Part shown: positions 1 through 6,783 of the stretch, piece by piece
Layout: each line of letters opens with the position of its first letter
Numbering within the stretch: position 1 is the stretch's first letter
Assembly: GCA_021779415.1 (NCBI GenBank)
Contig: JAJYAS010000183.1
Span: forward strand, 1-6,841
Source: Bacillota bacterium
GTDB lineage: Bacteria; Bacillota_B; Desulfitobacteriia; Desulfitobacteriales; Desulfitobacteriaceae
Reading direction: 5' to 3'
DNA: 6,841 nucleotides
Made by a program: the position numbers and the translations under genes
Notes under the pieces: generated by a model
Told to the model about the DNA's origin: nothing
Databases searched by the model: none
Seen by the model: the letters and a program-made list of their open reading frames with translations, nothing else

Positions 1-1
1 A

Positions 2-3000
2 CATGAAATCCAAAAAATTGAAGTCCCAGAGTATGAGGAAGTTGCTAAACTTTTAGATATGGAAGCAGTTCAAGCCTTCCGTGACCGTTCTTTGAATCCG
101 GAGCGTCCAGTTCTTCGCGGAACTGCTCAAAACCCCGATATCTATTTCCAAGGTCGTGAAGCGTCCAATAGTTTCTACTCTGTGATTCCTGACATGGTTG
201 AACATTATATGCAAGAATATAAGAAACTCACTGGCCGTGAATATCATCCTTTCCAATATTATGGGGCTGAAGATGCCGAGTATGTCATTGTGGCCATGGG
301 TTCAATCTGTGACACGATTGAAGAAACTATAGACTATCTAATTGCCCAAGGGGAAAAGGTCGGGGTTGTAAAAGTTCATCTGTACCGTCCATTTTCCAGT
401 GATTACTTCTTTAAAGTTTTGCCACCCACTGTTAAGAAAATTGCAGTTCTTGATCGTACTAAAGAGCCCGGATCACTAGGCGAACCTCTTTATTTAGATA
501 TTAAGGATATTTTCTACACGAGCGATATTAAGCCCGTGATTGTCGGCGGTCGCTATGGCTTAGGATCGAAAGATACGACACCTTCTCAAGTTTTAGCAGT
601 ATACAAGAACCTTAAAGCTGAAAACCCGAAAAATGGCTTTACCGTCGGTATTGTGGATGACGTAACACATACCTCCTTAGTTGAAGATGAAGTTATTGAT
701 ACTGCGCCAGAAGGGACTATTTCTTGTAAATTCTGGGGTCTTGGTTCAGACGGTACTGTCGGCGCAAATAAGCAAGCCATTAAGATTATTGGGGATCACA
801 CTAAGCTATATGCACAAGCGTATTTCCAATATGATAGTAAGAAATCCGGCGGAATCACAATTTCCCATCTCCGTTTTGGTAAGAAGGAAATTAAATCTCC
901 TTATTATGTTACGGGCACAAACTACATCGCTTGCTCTAACCAGACGTATGTTTACAAATATGATCTCTTAAAAGGCCTAAAGAAAAATGGCACTTTTGTG
1001 CTGAACTGTCAGTGGACAGCCGAAGAACTGGAAGAAAAGCTCCCAGTTGCTATGAAGCAATTCATTGCTAAAAACAACGTCAACTTCTATACCATTGATG
1101 CGGTATCTATTGCTCGTAAGATTGGTCTCGGTTCTCGTACTAACATGATCATGCAAGCCGCTTTCTTCAAGCTCGCTAATGTCATTCCTGTAGACGAGGC
1201 TATCGACTATCTAAAAGCTTCTGTCGTCAAATCCTATGGTAAAAAAGGCCAAAACATTGTGGATATGAACACTGCTGCGATTGATCTCGGTGTATCTTCC
1301 TTTGTTAAAATAGAAGTGCCAGCGTCATGGGCAGATGCAGACAATGCACAAGCACAAGCTGCTGTAGCAGTTGAAGAGCCTCAATTTGTGACTGATATTC
1401 TTCGTCCAGTGAATGCCATGGAAGGAGATAGTCTTCCAGTGAGCACATTCTTGGGCCGTGAAGATGGCACAGTACCGCTTGGAACTGCCGCTTTCGAAAA
1501 ACGTGGTATCGCAGTCACTGTTCCAGAGTGGCAAGTGGATAAATGTATCCAGTGTAACCAATGTTCTTATGTTTGCCCCCATGCAGCGATTCGTCCATTC
1601 TTACTGAACGAAGAAGAAGTGAAAAACGCTCCGGAAACGTTCAACACTAAGAAGGCAAATGGCAAAGAAGCAACGGGTCTGCAATTCCGCATTCAAGTAA
1701 GTCCGTTGGATTGCACAGGTTGTGGCAACTGTGTTGAAGTTTGTCCAGCTAAGGGAAAAGCCCTTGTTATGGAATCAGCAGCGGAACAAGTCGAACATCA
1801 AGCTTCGAACTGGGAGCATGCAGTTAGCTTGACAAACAAGAGCAAGCTTTTTGAAGTAACGACGGTTAAAGCTAGCCAGTTTGCCCAGCCATTACTGGAG
1901 TTCAATGGTGCATGCCCAGGGTGTGGGGAAACAGCTTACGTTAAGCTTATTACCCAACTTTTCGGTGACCGCATGATGATTGCCAATGCTACAGGCTGTA
2001 GTTCTATCTGGTCAGGAAGTGCTCCTTCAACCCCATATACCACTAACCAGGAAGGAAAAGGTCCCGCCTGGGCCAACTCCTTGTTTGAAGATAATGCTGA
2101 GTTTGGCTATGGTATGTACGTAGGGGTTCGTCAACAACGCGAAAAACTAGCTGATTTAATGAAGCAAGCACTTGAGATGGAACTTGGTGCTGGGCTAAAA
2201 GAAGGATTCCAAGAGTGGCTTAAGGGTTCAGAGGATGCTGACGCTTCCAAAGCTGCAGCTGTTAAGATCCTTGCTGGTCTCCAAGAGAACGGGGAGAATA
2301 ATGAAGTTCTCACAGAGATCTCAGCTAAGAAAGATCTGCTCATTAAAAAATCTCAGTGGATTATTGGTGGAGATGGTTGGGCCTATGATATTGGATTTGG
2401 AGGATTAGACCACGTTTTAGCCTCCGGAGATGATGTTAACGTGCTTGTGGTTGATACGGAAGTTTACTCTAATACTGGCGGACAATCTTCAAAATCAACT
2501 CCTAGCGCTGCAGTTGCCAAATTTGCAGCTTCTGGTAAGAAGATTCGCAAGAAAGACTTAGGCGTTATGGCTATGAGTTATGGTTATGTCTATGTTGCGC
2601 AAATTGCTTTGGGTTCGGACATGGCTCAAACTCTTAAGGTTATGAAAGAAGCGGAAGCTTATAAAGGACCTTCTTTAATTATTGCTTACGCTCCATGTAT
2701 AAACCATGGTCTCAAGGCAGGCATGACTAAGAGTGTACAAGAGGCGAAGAAAGCAGTTGAGTCCGGCTACTGGCATCTTTATCGCTTCAACCCAGATCTT
2801 GCAGATCAAGGAAAAAATCCATTTAGCCTTGATTCCAAAGAGCCCACTGAGTCGTTCCGTGACTTTATTATGGGCGAAGTTCGGTACTCTTCCTTGTTAA
2901 ACACCTTCCCGGAAAGTGCAGAGGAACTTTTTGTGGGCGCTGAGAAGTACGCGAAAATTCGCTATGAATCCTACAAGCGTCTTGCTGACCAAAAATGGGA

Positions 3001-3004
3001 CTAG
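2..3004 (+). CDS. nifJ: Pyruvate:ferredoxin (flavodoxin) oxidoreductase, single-chain, 5'-truncated by window edge
   Basis: This enzyme oxidatively decarboxylates pyruvate with CoA to acetyl-CoA and CO2 and reduces ferredoxin or flavodoxin in the cytoplasm. The frame is open from base 2, so the Met codon at 59 is internal; 1000 of the family's usual 1170-1180 residues are present, and most of the N-terminal pyrimidine-binding domain is missing. In order one sees domain II (around 230-540), the gamma/CoA-type domain (about 735-1320), two ferredoxin motifs CxxCxxCxxxCP (1544-1579 and 1712-1747), and the thiamine-pyrophosphate domain. That last domain has CPGC (1913-1924), the Cys of ATGCSS (1997-1999), GGDGWAYD (2366-2389), NTGGQ (2471-2485) and the late Cys of APC (2696-2698). 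These four Cys match the proximal-cluster ligands of the family, so all three [4Fe-4S] clusters look intact. The C-terminus ends at the ordinary point, with no extra domain of the Desulfovibrio africanus type. No frameshift is seen. Identification is very secure; pyruvate as main substrate is inferred from family. Confidence 0.97.
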   Translation, partial: HEIQKIEVPEYEEVAKLLDMEAVQAFRDRSLNPERPVLRGTAQNPDIYFQGREASNSFYSVIPDMVEHYMQEYKKLTGREYHPFQYYGAEDAEYVIVAMGSICDTIEETIDYLIAQGEKVGVVKVHLYRPFSSDYFFKVLPPTVKKIAVLDRTKEPGSLGEPLYLDIKDIFYTSDIKPVIVGGRYGLGSKDTTPSQVLAVYKNLKAENPKNGFTVGIVDDVTHTSLVEDEVIDTAPEGTISCKFWGLGSDGTVGANKQAIKIIGDHTKLYAQAYFQYDSKKSGGITISHLRFGKKEIKSPYYVTGTNYIACSNQTYVYKYDLLKGLKKNGTFVLNCQWTAEELEEKLPVAMKQFIAKNNVNFYTIDAVSIARKIGLGSRTNMIMQAAFFKLANVIPVDEAIDYLKASVVKSYGKKGQNIVDMNTAAIDLGVSSFVKIEVPASWADADNAQAQAAVAVEEPQFVTDILRPVNAMEGDSLPVSTFLGREDGTVPLGTAAFEKRGIAVTVPEWQVDKCIQCNQCSYVCPHAAIRPFLLNEEEVKNAPETFNTKKANGKEATGLQFRIQVSPLDCTGCGNCVEVCPAKGKALVMESAAEQVEHQASNWEHAVSLTNKSKLFEVTTVKASQFAQPLLEFNGACPGCGETAYVKLITQLFGDRMMIANATGCSSIWSGSAPSTPYTTNQEGKGPAWANSLFEDNAEFGYGMYVGVRQQREKLADLMKQALEMELGAGLKEGFQEWLKGSEDADASKAAAVKILAGLQENGENNEVLTEISAKKDLLIKKSQWIIGGDGWAYDIGFGGLDHVLASGDDVNVLVVDTEVYSNTGGQSSKSTPSAAVAKFAASGKKIRKKDLGVMAMSYGYVYVAQIALGSDMAQTLKVMKEAEAYKGPSLIIAYAPCINHGLKAGMTKSVQEAKKAVESGYWHLYRFNPDLADQGKNPFSLDSKEPTESFRDFIMGEVRYSSLLNTFPESAEELFVGAEKYAKIRYESYKRLADQKWD

Positions 3005-3039
3005 AATAAAATTAAATTGTTTCATTCTTATTTGATCTC

Positions 3040-3066
3040 AAAGAGCAGGGTTACCTGCTCTTTTTT
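3040..3066 (+). terminator. Intrinsic terminator after nifJ
   Basis: A perfect 10-bp stem (AAAGAGCAGG 3040-3049 with CCTGCTCTTT 3054-3063) closes a GTTA loop and runs directly into a six-T tract (3061-3066). It lies 36 bases past the nifJ stop codon. It should end the nifJ transcript and separate it from the downstream operon. Confidence 0.95.
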
Positions 3067-3159
3067 GCATTATCAGACTCCTATTTTGGCAATTCCACTG
3101 ATTTCAATCTCTTAAAATGTTCGAAAGAACTCAGGAAAGGGTATATCAAAAGTAAGCAT

Positions 3160-3185
3160 GGGGAACTATTTAACAGTAGTTCCCC
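3160..3185 (+). other. Hairpin in the leader of the oxidoreductase operon
   Basis: GGGGAACTA (3160-3168) pairs perfectly with TAGTTCCCC (3177-3185) around an 8-base loop. It is followed by AAACTTTGTTTT, a poor T tract, so it is at best a weak terminator or attenuator. It could also be a stabilising hairpin at the 5' end of the mRNA. The rest of the 3067-3239 gap shows no gene and no RNA family that I recognise. Confidence 0.6.
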
Positions 3186-3228
3186 AAACTTTGTTTTATG
3201 GGTTCACGGATCTAAAACTTAACACAAA

Positions 3229-3235
3229 GAGGTGA
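3229..3235 (+). promoter_or_regulatory. Ribosome binding site that points to a CTG start at 3240
   Basis: GAGGTGA is fully complementary to the 16S rRNA anti-Shine-Dalgarno region. GAGG is followed by exactly seven bases and then CTG (3240). No ATG, GTG or TTG lies in frame between the upstream stop (TAA 3213-3215) and GTG 3300. The site therefore serves the CTG, and it is 60 bases too far upstream to serve the GTG. Confidence 0.8.
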
Positions 3236-3239
3236 GACT

Positions 3240-3911
3240 CTGAAAAGAATAGTTGAAGCATATGTAGGGGAATATGCCAGCGGAAAAAGTGAATGTGCAG
3301 TGAACCGTGCACTAGAGCTGTTAGCCTGGCAAAGTGTTCGACATCCAATCACTTTGGTAGATTTGGATACCGTCGAACCAACCTATACCTTACGTCCAAT
3401 TCGAGAGAAACTTATAGAGCTCGGACTGGATGTTGTGGCATGGTCAACCGCCGAAACGATGGGATTGGGAGAAGCTGGATCTGTTATTCATCCGGAGATG
3501 CGTTGGGTTCTCAAGCGTTCTGGCAGTATCATCCTTGATATTGGCTATGGCGTGCAAGGTGCTAAAACTTTGAATATCATCGAGGGAGCTTGGGATGACC
3601 CAGACCTTGAGATTCTGGCAGTCCTCAATCTTGGACGCCCATTAACAGGTACTTATGGAGATATGCTGGCTTATGTCCGAGAACTGGGGCCGATACACGG
3701 GCTTATTAATAACTCCCATTTAGGGGAGGAAACAACAGTTGCATTTATCCAAGAAGGGGCGCGTGTTGTGTCTGAAGTTGGAGAAGTGCTACATATTCCA
3801 GTTGTCGCCACAACAGCGGATGAAAAGGTACGGGACAAGTTAGGTTCTAGTGATGGGTTGGGGCACCCTGTGCGCTATCTGACACGCTTTATGCCCCGAG
3901 CTTTTTGGTAA
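3240..3911 (+). CDS. P-loop ATPase of the SIMIBI (CooC/MinD-like) type, probable CTG start
   Basis: This is a 223-residue cytosolic nucleotide-binding protein with no signal peptide or membrane segment. Residues 10-17 read GEYASGKS, a Walker A motif (GxxxxGKS). LVDLDTVEP near residues 39-47 resembles the switch Asp region of CooC/MinD/CobQ proteins, IILDIG around 97-102 (Asp100) fits a Walker B strand, and LINNSH at 155-160 may contact the base. The P-loop is encoded upstream of the first conventional start (GTG 3300), and the frame is closed by TAA at 3213, so translation must begin in between. CTG 3240 with its Shine-Dalgarno is the only sensible choice. The gene heads the operon, 57 bases before the alpha subunit. 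By analogy with CooC-type proteins it could help metal-cofactor insertion or maturation of the oxidoreductase, but this is inference from position. I know no characterised member. The ORF is secure; the exact function is unknown. Confidence 0.88.
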   Translation: MKRIVEAYVGEYASGKSECAVNRALELLAWQSVRHPITLVDLDTVEPTYTLRPIREKLIELGLDVVAWSTAETMGLGEAGSVIHPEMRWVLKRSGSIILDIGYGVQGAKTLNIIEGAWDDPDLEILAVLNLGRPLTGTYGDMLAYVRELGPIHGLINNSHLGEETTVAFIQEGARVVSEVGEVLHIPVVATTADEKVRDKLGSSDGLGHPVRYLTRFMPRAFW

Positions 3912-3968
3912 TATGGGTTTTAACCCTTTTACATTTGCTTTAAAAACTTAGGAGGTGTAAAACTCAAT

Positions 3969-5054
3969 ATGGCAGGAAAACCAATTGAGGGTGAAAAACG
4001 GGCATTTATGACCGGTAATGAAGTTTGTTCTTGGGCCGCTCTGGCTGCTCAAGCAGACATTATGTACGGCTATCCGATCACGCCCCAAAATGAAATTATG
4101 CATTATTGGACTCGTCTAGCCCCTAAATTTGACAAGAGGTTCTTACAGACCGAAGATGAACTCTCGGCTGGTTTTACAACGGTAGGAGGGGTCTTATCCG
4201 GAGCCAGAGCATTTACAGCGACGGGTGGACCAGGTAACGTCCTGATGCAAGAGCCTATTGCCATGGCTGAAATGATGCGGATTCCGACCGTGATGGTGAT
4301 TCAACAGCGAGGGGGTCCGTCCACTGCGACTGTAATCTACTCTCAGCAGGAGGTAAATCTGACTACCTATGGTGGAAATGGAGAAGGGCATCGCATCGTA
4401 TACTCTACAGCTACACACCAAGACCTCTTTGACTATACGATTAAATCGTTTAATATGGCTTGGAAATATCGCTTTCCAACCTTTGTGTTAGGGGATGGTT
4501 ACCAAGCTAAAATGCGTGAATCCTTAACAATCTATGACCCAGAGTTTAGAGGAATTAAAATGGTTCCGTCTGAGCCACTTGTCGGACAACCTGGTATGCC
4601 TGGTGCTGAAAGGGATCCATCCCTCTTGCGCAATACGTATAATACGGAAGAAGAACTATATGCCGTCATTAAACAGTATCAGAAAGATTACGACGAAATG
4701 GCTCCTCAAATCGTTGAGCATGAGGAATTTGACTGCCAAGATGCTGATGTGATCGTGCTGACGCACGGGGTGGTTAGTCGGTCAGCCAAAATGGCGGTCC
4801 GAGAACTTCGTGCAGAGGGTTTCAAAGTTGGGTACTTCAGACCGATCACCTTGCGACCCTTTCCAACTGAAGCTCTAAAGAAGGCACTTTCCACGGTAAA
4901 ACGTATTTTCTTGGCCGAGTCTGCTGAGGGACAATTCTACCGTCTCGTAACGCAAAGCATTTACGGTGAAACCGTGCCAGTGGATACCCTTTTTAAACCG
5001 GGGGTCGGAATCACGAGCGAGGAATTGATCGAGAGACTAAGAACCTTTTTTTAG
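3969..5054 (+). CDS. 2-oxoacid:ferredoxin oxidoreductase, alpha subunit
   Basis: This is the 361-residue alpha subunit of a four-subunit, CoA-dependent 2-oxoacid:acceptor oxidoreductase (KorA/VorB/PorA superfamily). The N-terminal pyrimidine-binding domain carries GYPITP (34-39), TEDE (61-64), TATGGPG (83-89) and QQRGGPST (112-119). The C-terminal part (about 255-361) is the transketolase-C/PFOR domain II, with a VLTHGVVSRSAK strand-turn and YFRPITLRPFP. Length and domain order are normal for the family. The stretch after RGGPST reads ATVIYSQQE, where the common KorA/VorB types have something like GLPT...Q-D-L, so the substrate pocket may differ. The ATG follows AGGAGGTG (3950-3957) at a rather long spacing of 13 bases from AGGAGG; no nearer start exists in frame. 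It is almost certainly co-transcribed with the ATPase and with beta, 26 bases downstream. Family is certain; substrate (2-oxoglutarate, branched-chain, aryl or other) is open. Confidence 0.95.
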   Translation: MAGKPIEGEKRAFMTGNEVCSWAALAAQADIMYGYPITPQNEIMHYWTRLAPKFDKRFLQTEDELSAGFTTVGGVLSGARAFTATGGPGNVLMQEPIAMAEMMRIPTVMVIQQRGGPSTATVIYSQQEVNLTTYGGNGEGHRIVYSTATHQDLFDYTIKSFNMAWKYRFPTFVLGDGYQAKMRESLTIYDPEFRGIKMVPSEPLVGQPGMPGAERDPSLLRNTYNTEEELYAVIKQYQKDYDEMAPQIVEHEEFDCQDADVIVLTHGVVSRSAKMAVRELRAEGFKVGYFRPITLRPFPTEALKKALSTVKRIFLAESAEGQFYRLVTQSIYGETVPVDTLFKPGVGITSEELIERLRTFF

Positions 5055-5080
5055 ATGGCTGACGGAAGGAGGTATTTGTT

Positions 5081-5830
5081 GTGTCTGTTGAATTAAATAT
5101 GCCAAACTCATGGAGACAAGAAACTAAACCCCATAAATTTTGCCCAGGTTGCGGGCATGGCCTAGTTTTAAAAGCCATAGGACAAGCAATTGACGAACTT
5201 GGGATTCAAGATAAAGTGGTTTTTGGGTGTGATATAGGTTGCTCCCTCCTGGCGTGGGACTTTTTTAACTGCGACACAGTTCAAACGCACCACGGGCGGA
5301 CAACTCCAGTTATCACTGGGGTTAAGCGTGCACGTCCAGATCGTGTGGGGATTGCCTATATGGGTGACGGTGGTGGTTATGCCATCGGGTCTCAGCACTT
5401 GGTTAACGCTGCTATGCGAAACGAGAAAATAACGGTAATTCTTGTAAATAATGCAAATTATGGTATGACTGGCGGTCAAATGGCTCCAACGACACTACCC
5501 GGTATGAAAACTGAGACAACGCCCTATGGACGTGATCCGGAAATGACGGGTTACCCGATGCAAGGGCCGGAAATGGTAGCTGCCATTGTTCGCGAAGGGG
5601 GCTATGTTGCCCGTGGTTCGATTGCTAATGTTCGTCAGGTAAAAACCTTTGTAAAGCGGGCACTGGAAAACCAAGTGGCTGGTAACGGGTTCTCGTTCGT
5701 AGAGATTCTCTCCTCATGCCCAACCAACTGGAGCACGAACGCAAAGGATACATGGAACTTCGTAGAGCAGGAAATGCCCAAATTCTTTAAAGTCGGCGAA
5801 CTCAAGGTTCCCGCGAAGAAGGAGGAGTAG
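5081..5830 (+). CDS. 2-oxoacid:ferredoxin oxidoreductase, beta (thiamine-pyrophosphate) subunit
   Basis: This 249-residue subunit binds thiamine pyrophosphate-Mg and one [4Fe-4S] cluster and carries out the decarboxylation together with alpha. It has CPGCGHG (21-27), CDIGCS (50-55), THHGR (69-73), the TPP motif GDGGGYAIG (95-103) ending in NNANYGMTGGQ (123-133), and SSCPTNW with Cys213. Cys21, Cys24, Cys54 and Cys213 are the likely cluster ligands, matching the family pattern. MAPTTLPG after the TPP motif and the CPTNW end resemble the 2-oxoglutarate/branched-chain type more than the pyruvate type. Most relatives have GDGD(L/A)AIG, while this protein has GDGGGYAIG; the Mg-binding Asp96 is kept. 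The start is GTG 5081, 8 bases after AAGGAGG (5066-5072). The gene is complete, and its last codons contain the ribosome binding site of gamma. Confidence 0.96.
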   Translation: MSVELNMPNSWRQETKPHKFCPGCGHGLVLKAIGQAIDELGIQDKVVFGCDIGCSLLAWDFFNCDTVQTHHGRTTPVITGVKRARPDRVGIAYMGDGGGYAIGSQHLVNAAMRNEKITVILVNNANYGMTGGQMAPTTLPGMKTETTPYGRDPEMTGYPMQGPEMVAAIVREGGYVARGSIANVRQVKTFVKRALENQVAGNGFSFVEILSSCPTNWSTNAKDTWNFVEQEMPKFFKVGELKVPAKKEE

Positions 5831-5834
5831 TTCA

Positions 5835-6410
5835 ATGGCAAACGTCATTAAAATTGCTTTAGCAGGCGAAGGAGGCCAAGGGGTACAATCCGTGGCTCAA
5901 ATCATGACCAATGCTGCCAATGATGCAGGAAAAGAAGCCCTCTATATTCCAAACTTTGGCGTGGAACAACGTGGCGGTGTCTCCATTGCGTTTTGTCAGA
6001 TTTCGGATGAGAAAATTGGAGCTCCAAAATTTGAAACGGGAGATATTGTTATTGCTTTGAGTGATCGTGCTGTTGTTCGTTGTCAACAGTATGTCGGTCC
6101 TGGAACGATCTTTGTCTACGAGGCTTCAATCGAAGGGGTCGATGAGTTCCTCCCGAAGAATGCCAAAAAGGTTCTGGCTATTCCGGCTTTAAAAATTGCC
6201 AAGGAAGAACTTCATCCGCGTGTCTTTAATGTCATCATCTTGGGAGCAACCCTCAAAGCCACTAATATCATGAGCTTGGATGATGCTAAAAGCGCTTTGG
6301 AGAAAAAGTTAGGGTATAAATTCGAGCAAAATCCAAAACTCCGTGAGCTAAACTTTAAAGCACTTGAGCGTGGGGCTGAAATTATTGAACAGCTCTTAGC
6401 GAGCAAATGA
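5835..6410 (+). CDS. 2-oxoacid:ferredoxin oxidoreductase, gamma subunit
   Basis: This is a 191-residue catalytic-domain gamma subunit (POR/KOR gamma family), which in solved relatives contributes to CoA binding and closes the active site. The N-terminus has the glycine-rich loop GEGGQG (11-16) after a beta strand, and residues 40-48 read NFGVEQRGG. That is the equivalent of the family's SYGPEMRGG, with the Arg-Gly-Gly kept but the preceding residues changed. The C-terminus is charged and helical, ending with a Lys. ATG 5835 is 4 bases after the beta stop and 9 bases after AAGGAGG (5819-5825), which lies inside the end of beta, so the two are probably translationally coupled. Length is normal and there is no sign of damage. 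Confidence 0.95.
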   Translation: MANVIKIALAGEGGQGVQSVAQIMTNAANDAGKEALYIPNFGVEQRGGVSIAFCQISDEKIGAPKFETGDIVIALSDRAVVRCQQYVGPGTIFVYEASIEGVDEFLPKNAKKVLAIPALKIAKEELHPRVFNVIILGATLKATNIMSLDDAKSALEKKLGYKFEQNPKLRELNFKALERGAEIIEQLLASK

Positions 6411-6430
6411 TGTCCTGTTAATATGCCACT

Positions 6431-6460
6431 GAACGCAAGTTGGGGACGGTTCTTGCTTGC
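6431..6460. repeat. GGGGACGGTTC palindromic element (possible REP-like repeat)
   Basis: GCAAG (6435-6439) and CTTGC (6452-6456) form a stem around a 12-base loop containing GGGGACGG. An alternative pairing joins GAAC (6431-6434) to GTTC (6449-6452). I recall the core GGGGACGGTTC as a motif recurring many times in Clostridia and other bacteria, often near IS200-like REP-associated transposases; this is memory, not a search. The element fills the only sizeable gap inside the four-subunit gene set. Only one copy is visible in the window, so calling it a repeat is provisional. Confidence 0.5.
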
Positions 6461-6486
6461 ATTAATTGAAATAAGATGCCATTGAG

Positions 6487-6494
6487 AAAGGAGG
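6487..6494 (+). promoter_or_regulatory. Ribosome binding site that decides the delta-subunit start
   Basis: AAAGGAGG is a near-perfect Shine-Dalgarno sequence, 8 bases before GTG 6503. It lies downstream of the in-frame ATG 6476, which has no purine-rich site in front of it. The site therefore argues for GTG 6503 as the true start. Confidence 0.9.
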
Positions 6495-6502
6495 ACTCCC
6501 CT

Positions 6503-6760
6503 GTGTCCCTAAAGGATAACGCTATCACGATCGACGGTCCTAAAGCCGAATGGACTATATTCCCTCACCTCTGCAAGGGTTGCGGTTTATGCATCGAGAA
6601 ATGTCCAGTTAAAACCTTGGAATGGTCAAATAAACTTGGTGTTTATGGAACCCCAGCACCTCACGTGAAAGAGGAAATCCCTTGTATTGCTTGTAACATG
6701 TGCGAACTCGTTTGCCCGGATTGTGCAATTAAAGTTATTAAAAAAGATGTGCGTAAATAG
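6503..6760 (+). CDS. 2-oxoacid:ferredoxin oxidoreductase, delta subunit (2[4Fe-4S] ferredoxin)
   Basis: This 85-residue ferredoxin subunit takes electrons from the beta-subunit cluster and passes them to soluble ferredoxin. It has two classical motifs, CKGCGLCIEKCP (Cys 24, 27, 30, 34) and CIACNMCELVCP (Cys 61, 64, 67, 71), separated by a 26-residue linker typical of KorD/VorC-like delta subunits. A ninth Cys at 74 (CPDC) is not needed for cluster binding. GTG 6503 gives the N-terminus M-S-L-K-D; starting at ATG 6476 would add nine residues and place the strong ribosome binding site inside the gene. It follows gamma after 92 bases. In many relatives delta comes first or is next to alpha, so the last position is a variant order. 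The Lys/Asp-rich C-terminus is complete. Confidence in family and role is high. Confidence 0.95.
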   Translation: MSLKDNAITIDGPKAEWTIFPHLCKGCGLCIEKCPVKTLEWSNKLGVYGTPAPHVKEEIPCIACNMCELVCPDCAIKVIKKDVRK

Positions 6761-6764
6761 GTGA

Positions 6765-6779
6765 TCCCTTTATAAGGGA
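6765..6779 (+). other. Small hairpin directly after the delta gene
   Basis: TCCCTT (6765-6770) pairs with AAGGGA (6774-6779) around a three-base loop, five bases after the stop codon. No T tract follows, so it is unlikely to terminate by itself. It may protect the 3' end or be incidental. Confidence 0.4.
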
Positions 6780-6783
6780 CTAT

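Noticed and set aside
59..61. ATG at 59 as the start of the nifJ gene
   Set aside because: The frame is open and continues the family sequence back to base 2, there is no ribosome binding site, and 1000 residues is still about 170-180 short of a full NifJ. The gene is cut by the window edge.
2131..2343. Minus-strand and alternative-frame open frames within the large genes, such as the one here
   Set aside because: They lie fully inside well-identified genes, have no ribosome binding sites and show no recognisable domains, and their composition mirrors the coding strand.
3086..3118. TTGGCA with TAAAAT as a sigma-A promoter, or TTGGCA as a sigma-54 site
   Set aside because: The spacing between the two hexamers is 21 bases, and the GC pair required for sigma-54 is absent at the right distance.
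3119..3130. GTTCGAAAGAAC as a LexA-type operator
   Set aside because: The Gram-positive LexA box is GAAC-N4-GTTC; here the half-sites have the opposite order.
3191..3218. TTGTTT-16 bases-TAAAAC as a promoter for the operon
   Set aside because: Both hexamers are poor matches to consensus and similar pairs occur by chance in AT-rich gaps; kept only as a weak possibility.
3915..3930. GGGTTTTAACCC followed by TTTT as a terminator between the ATPase and alpha genes
   Set aside because: Only four base pairs can form with a workable loop and the T run is four bases long. It is too weak to separate the genes, though slight attenuation cannot be excluded.
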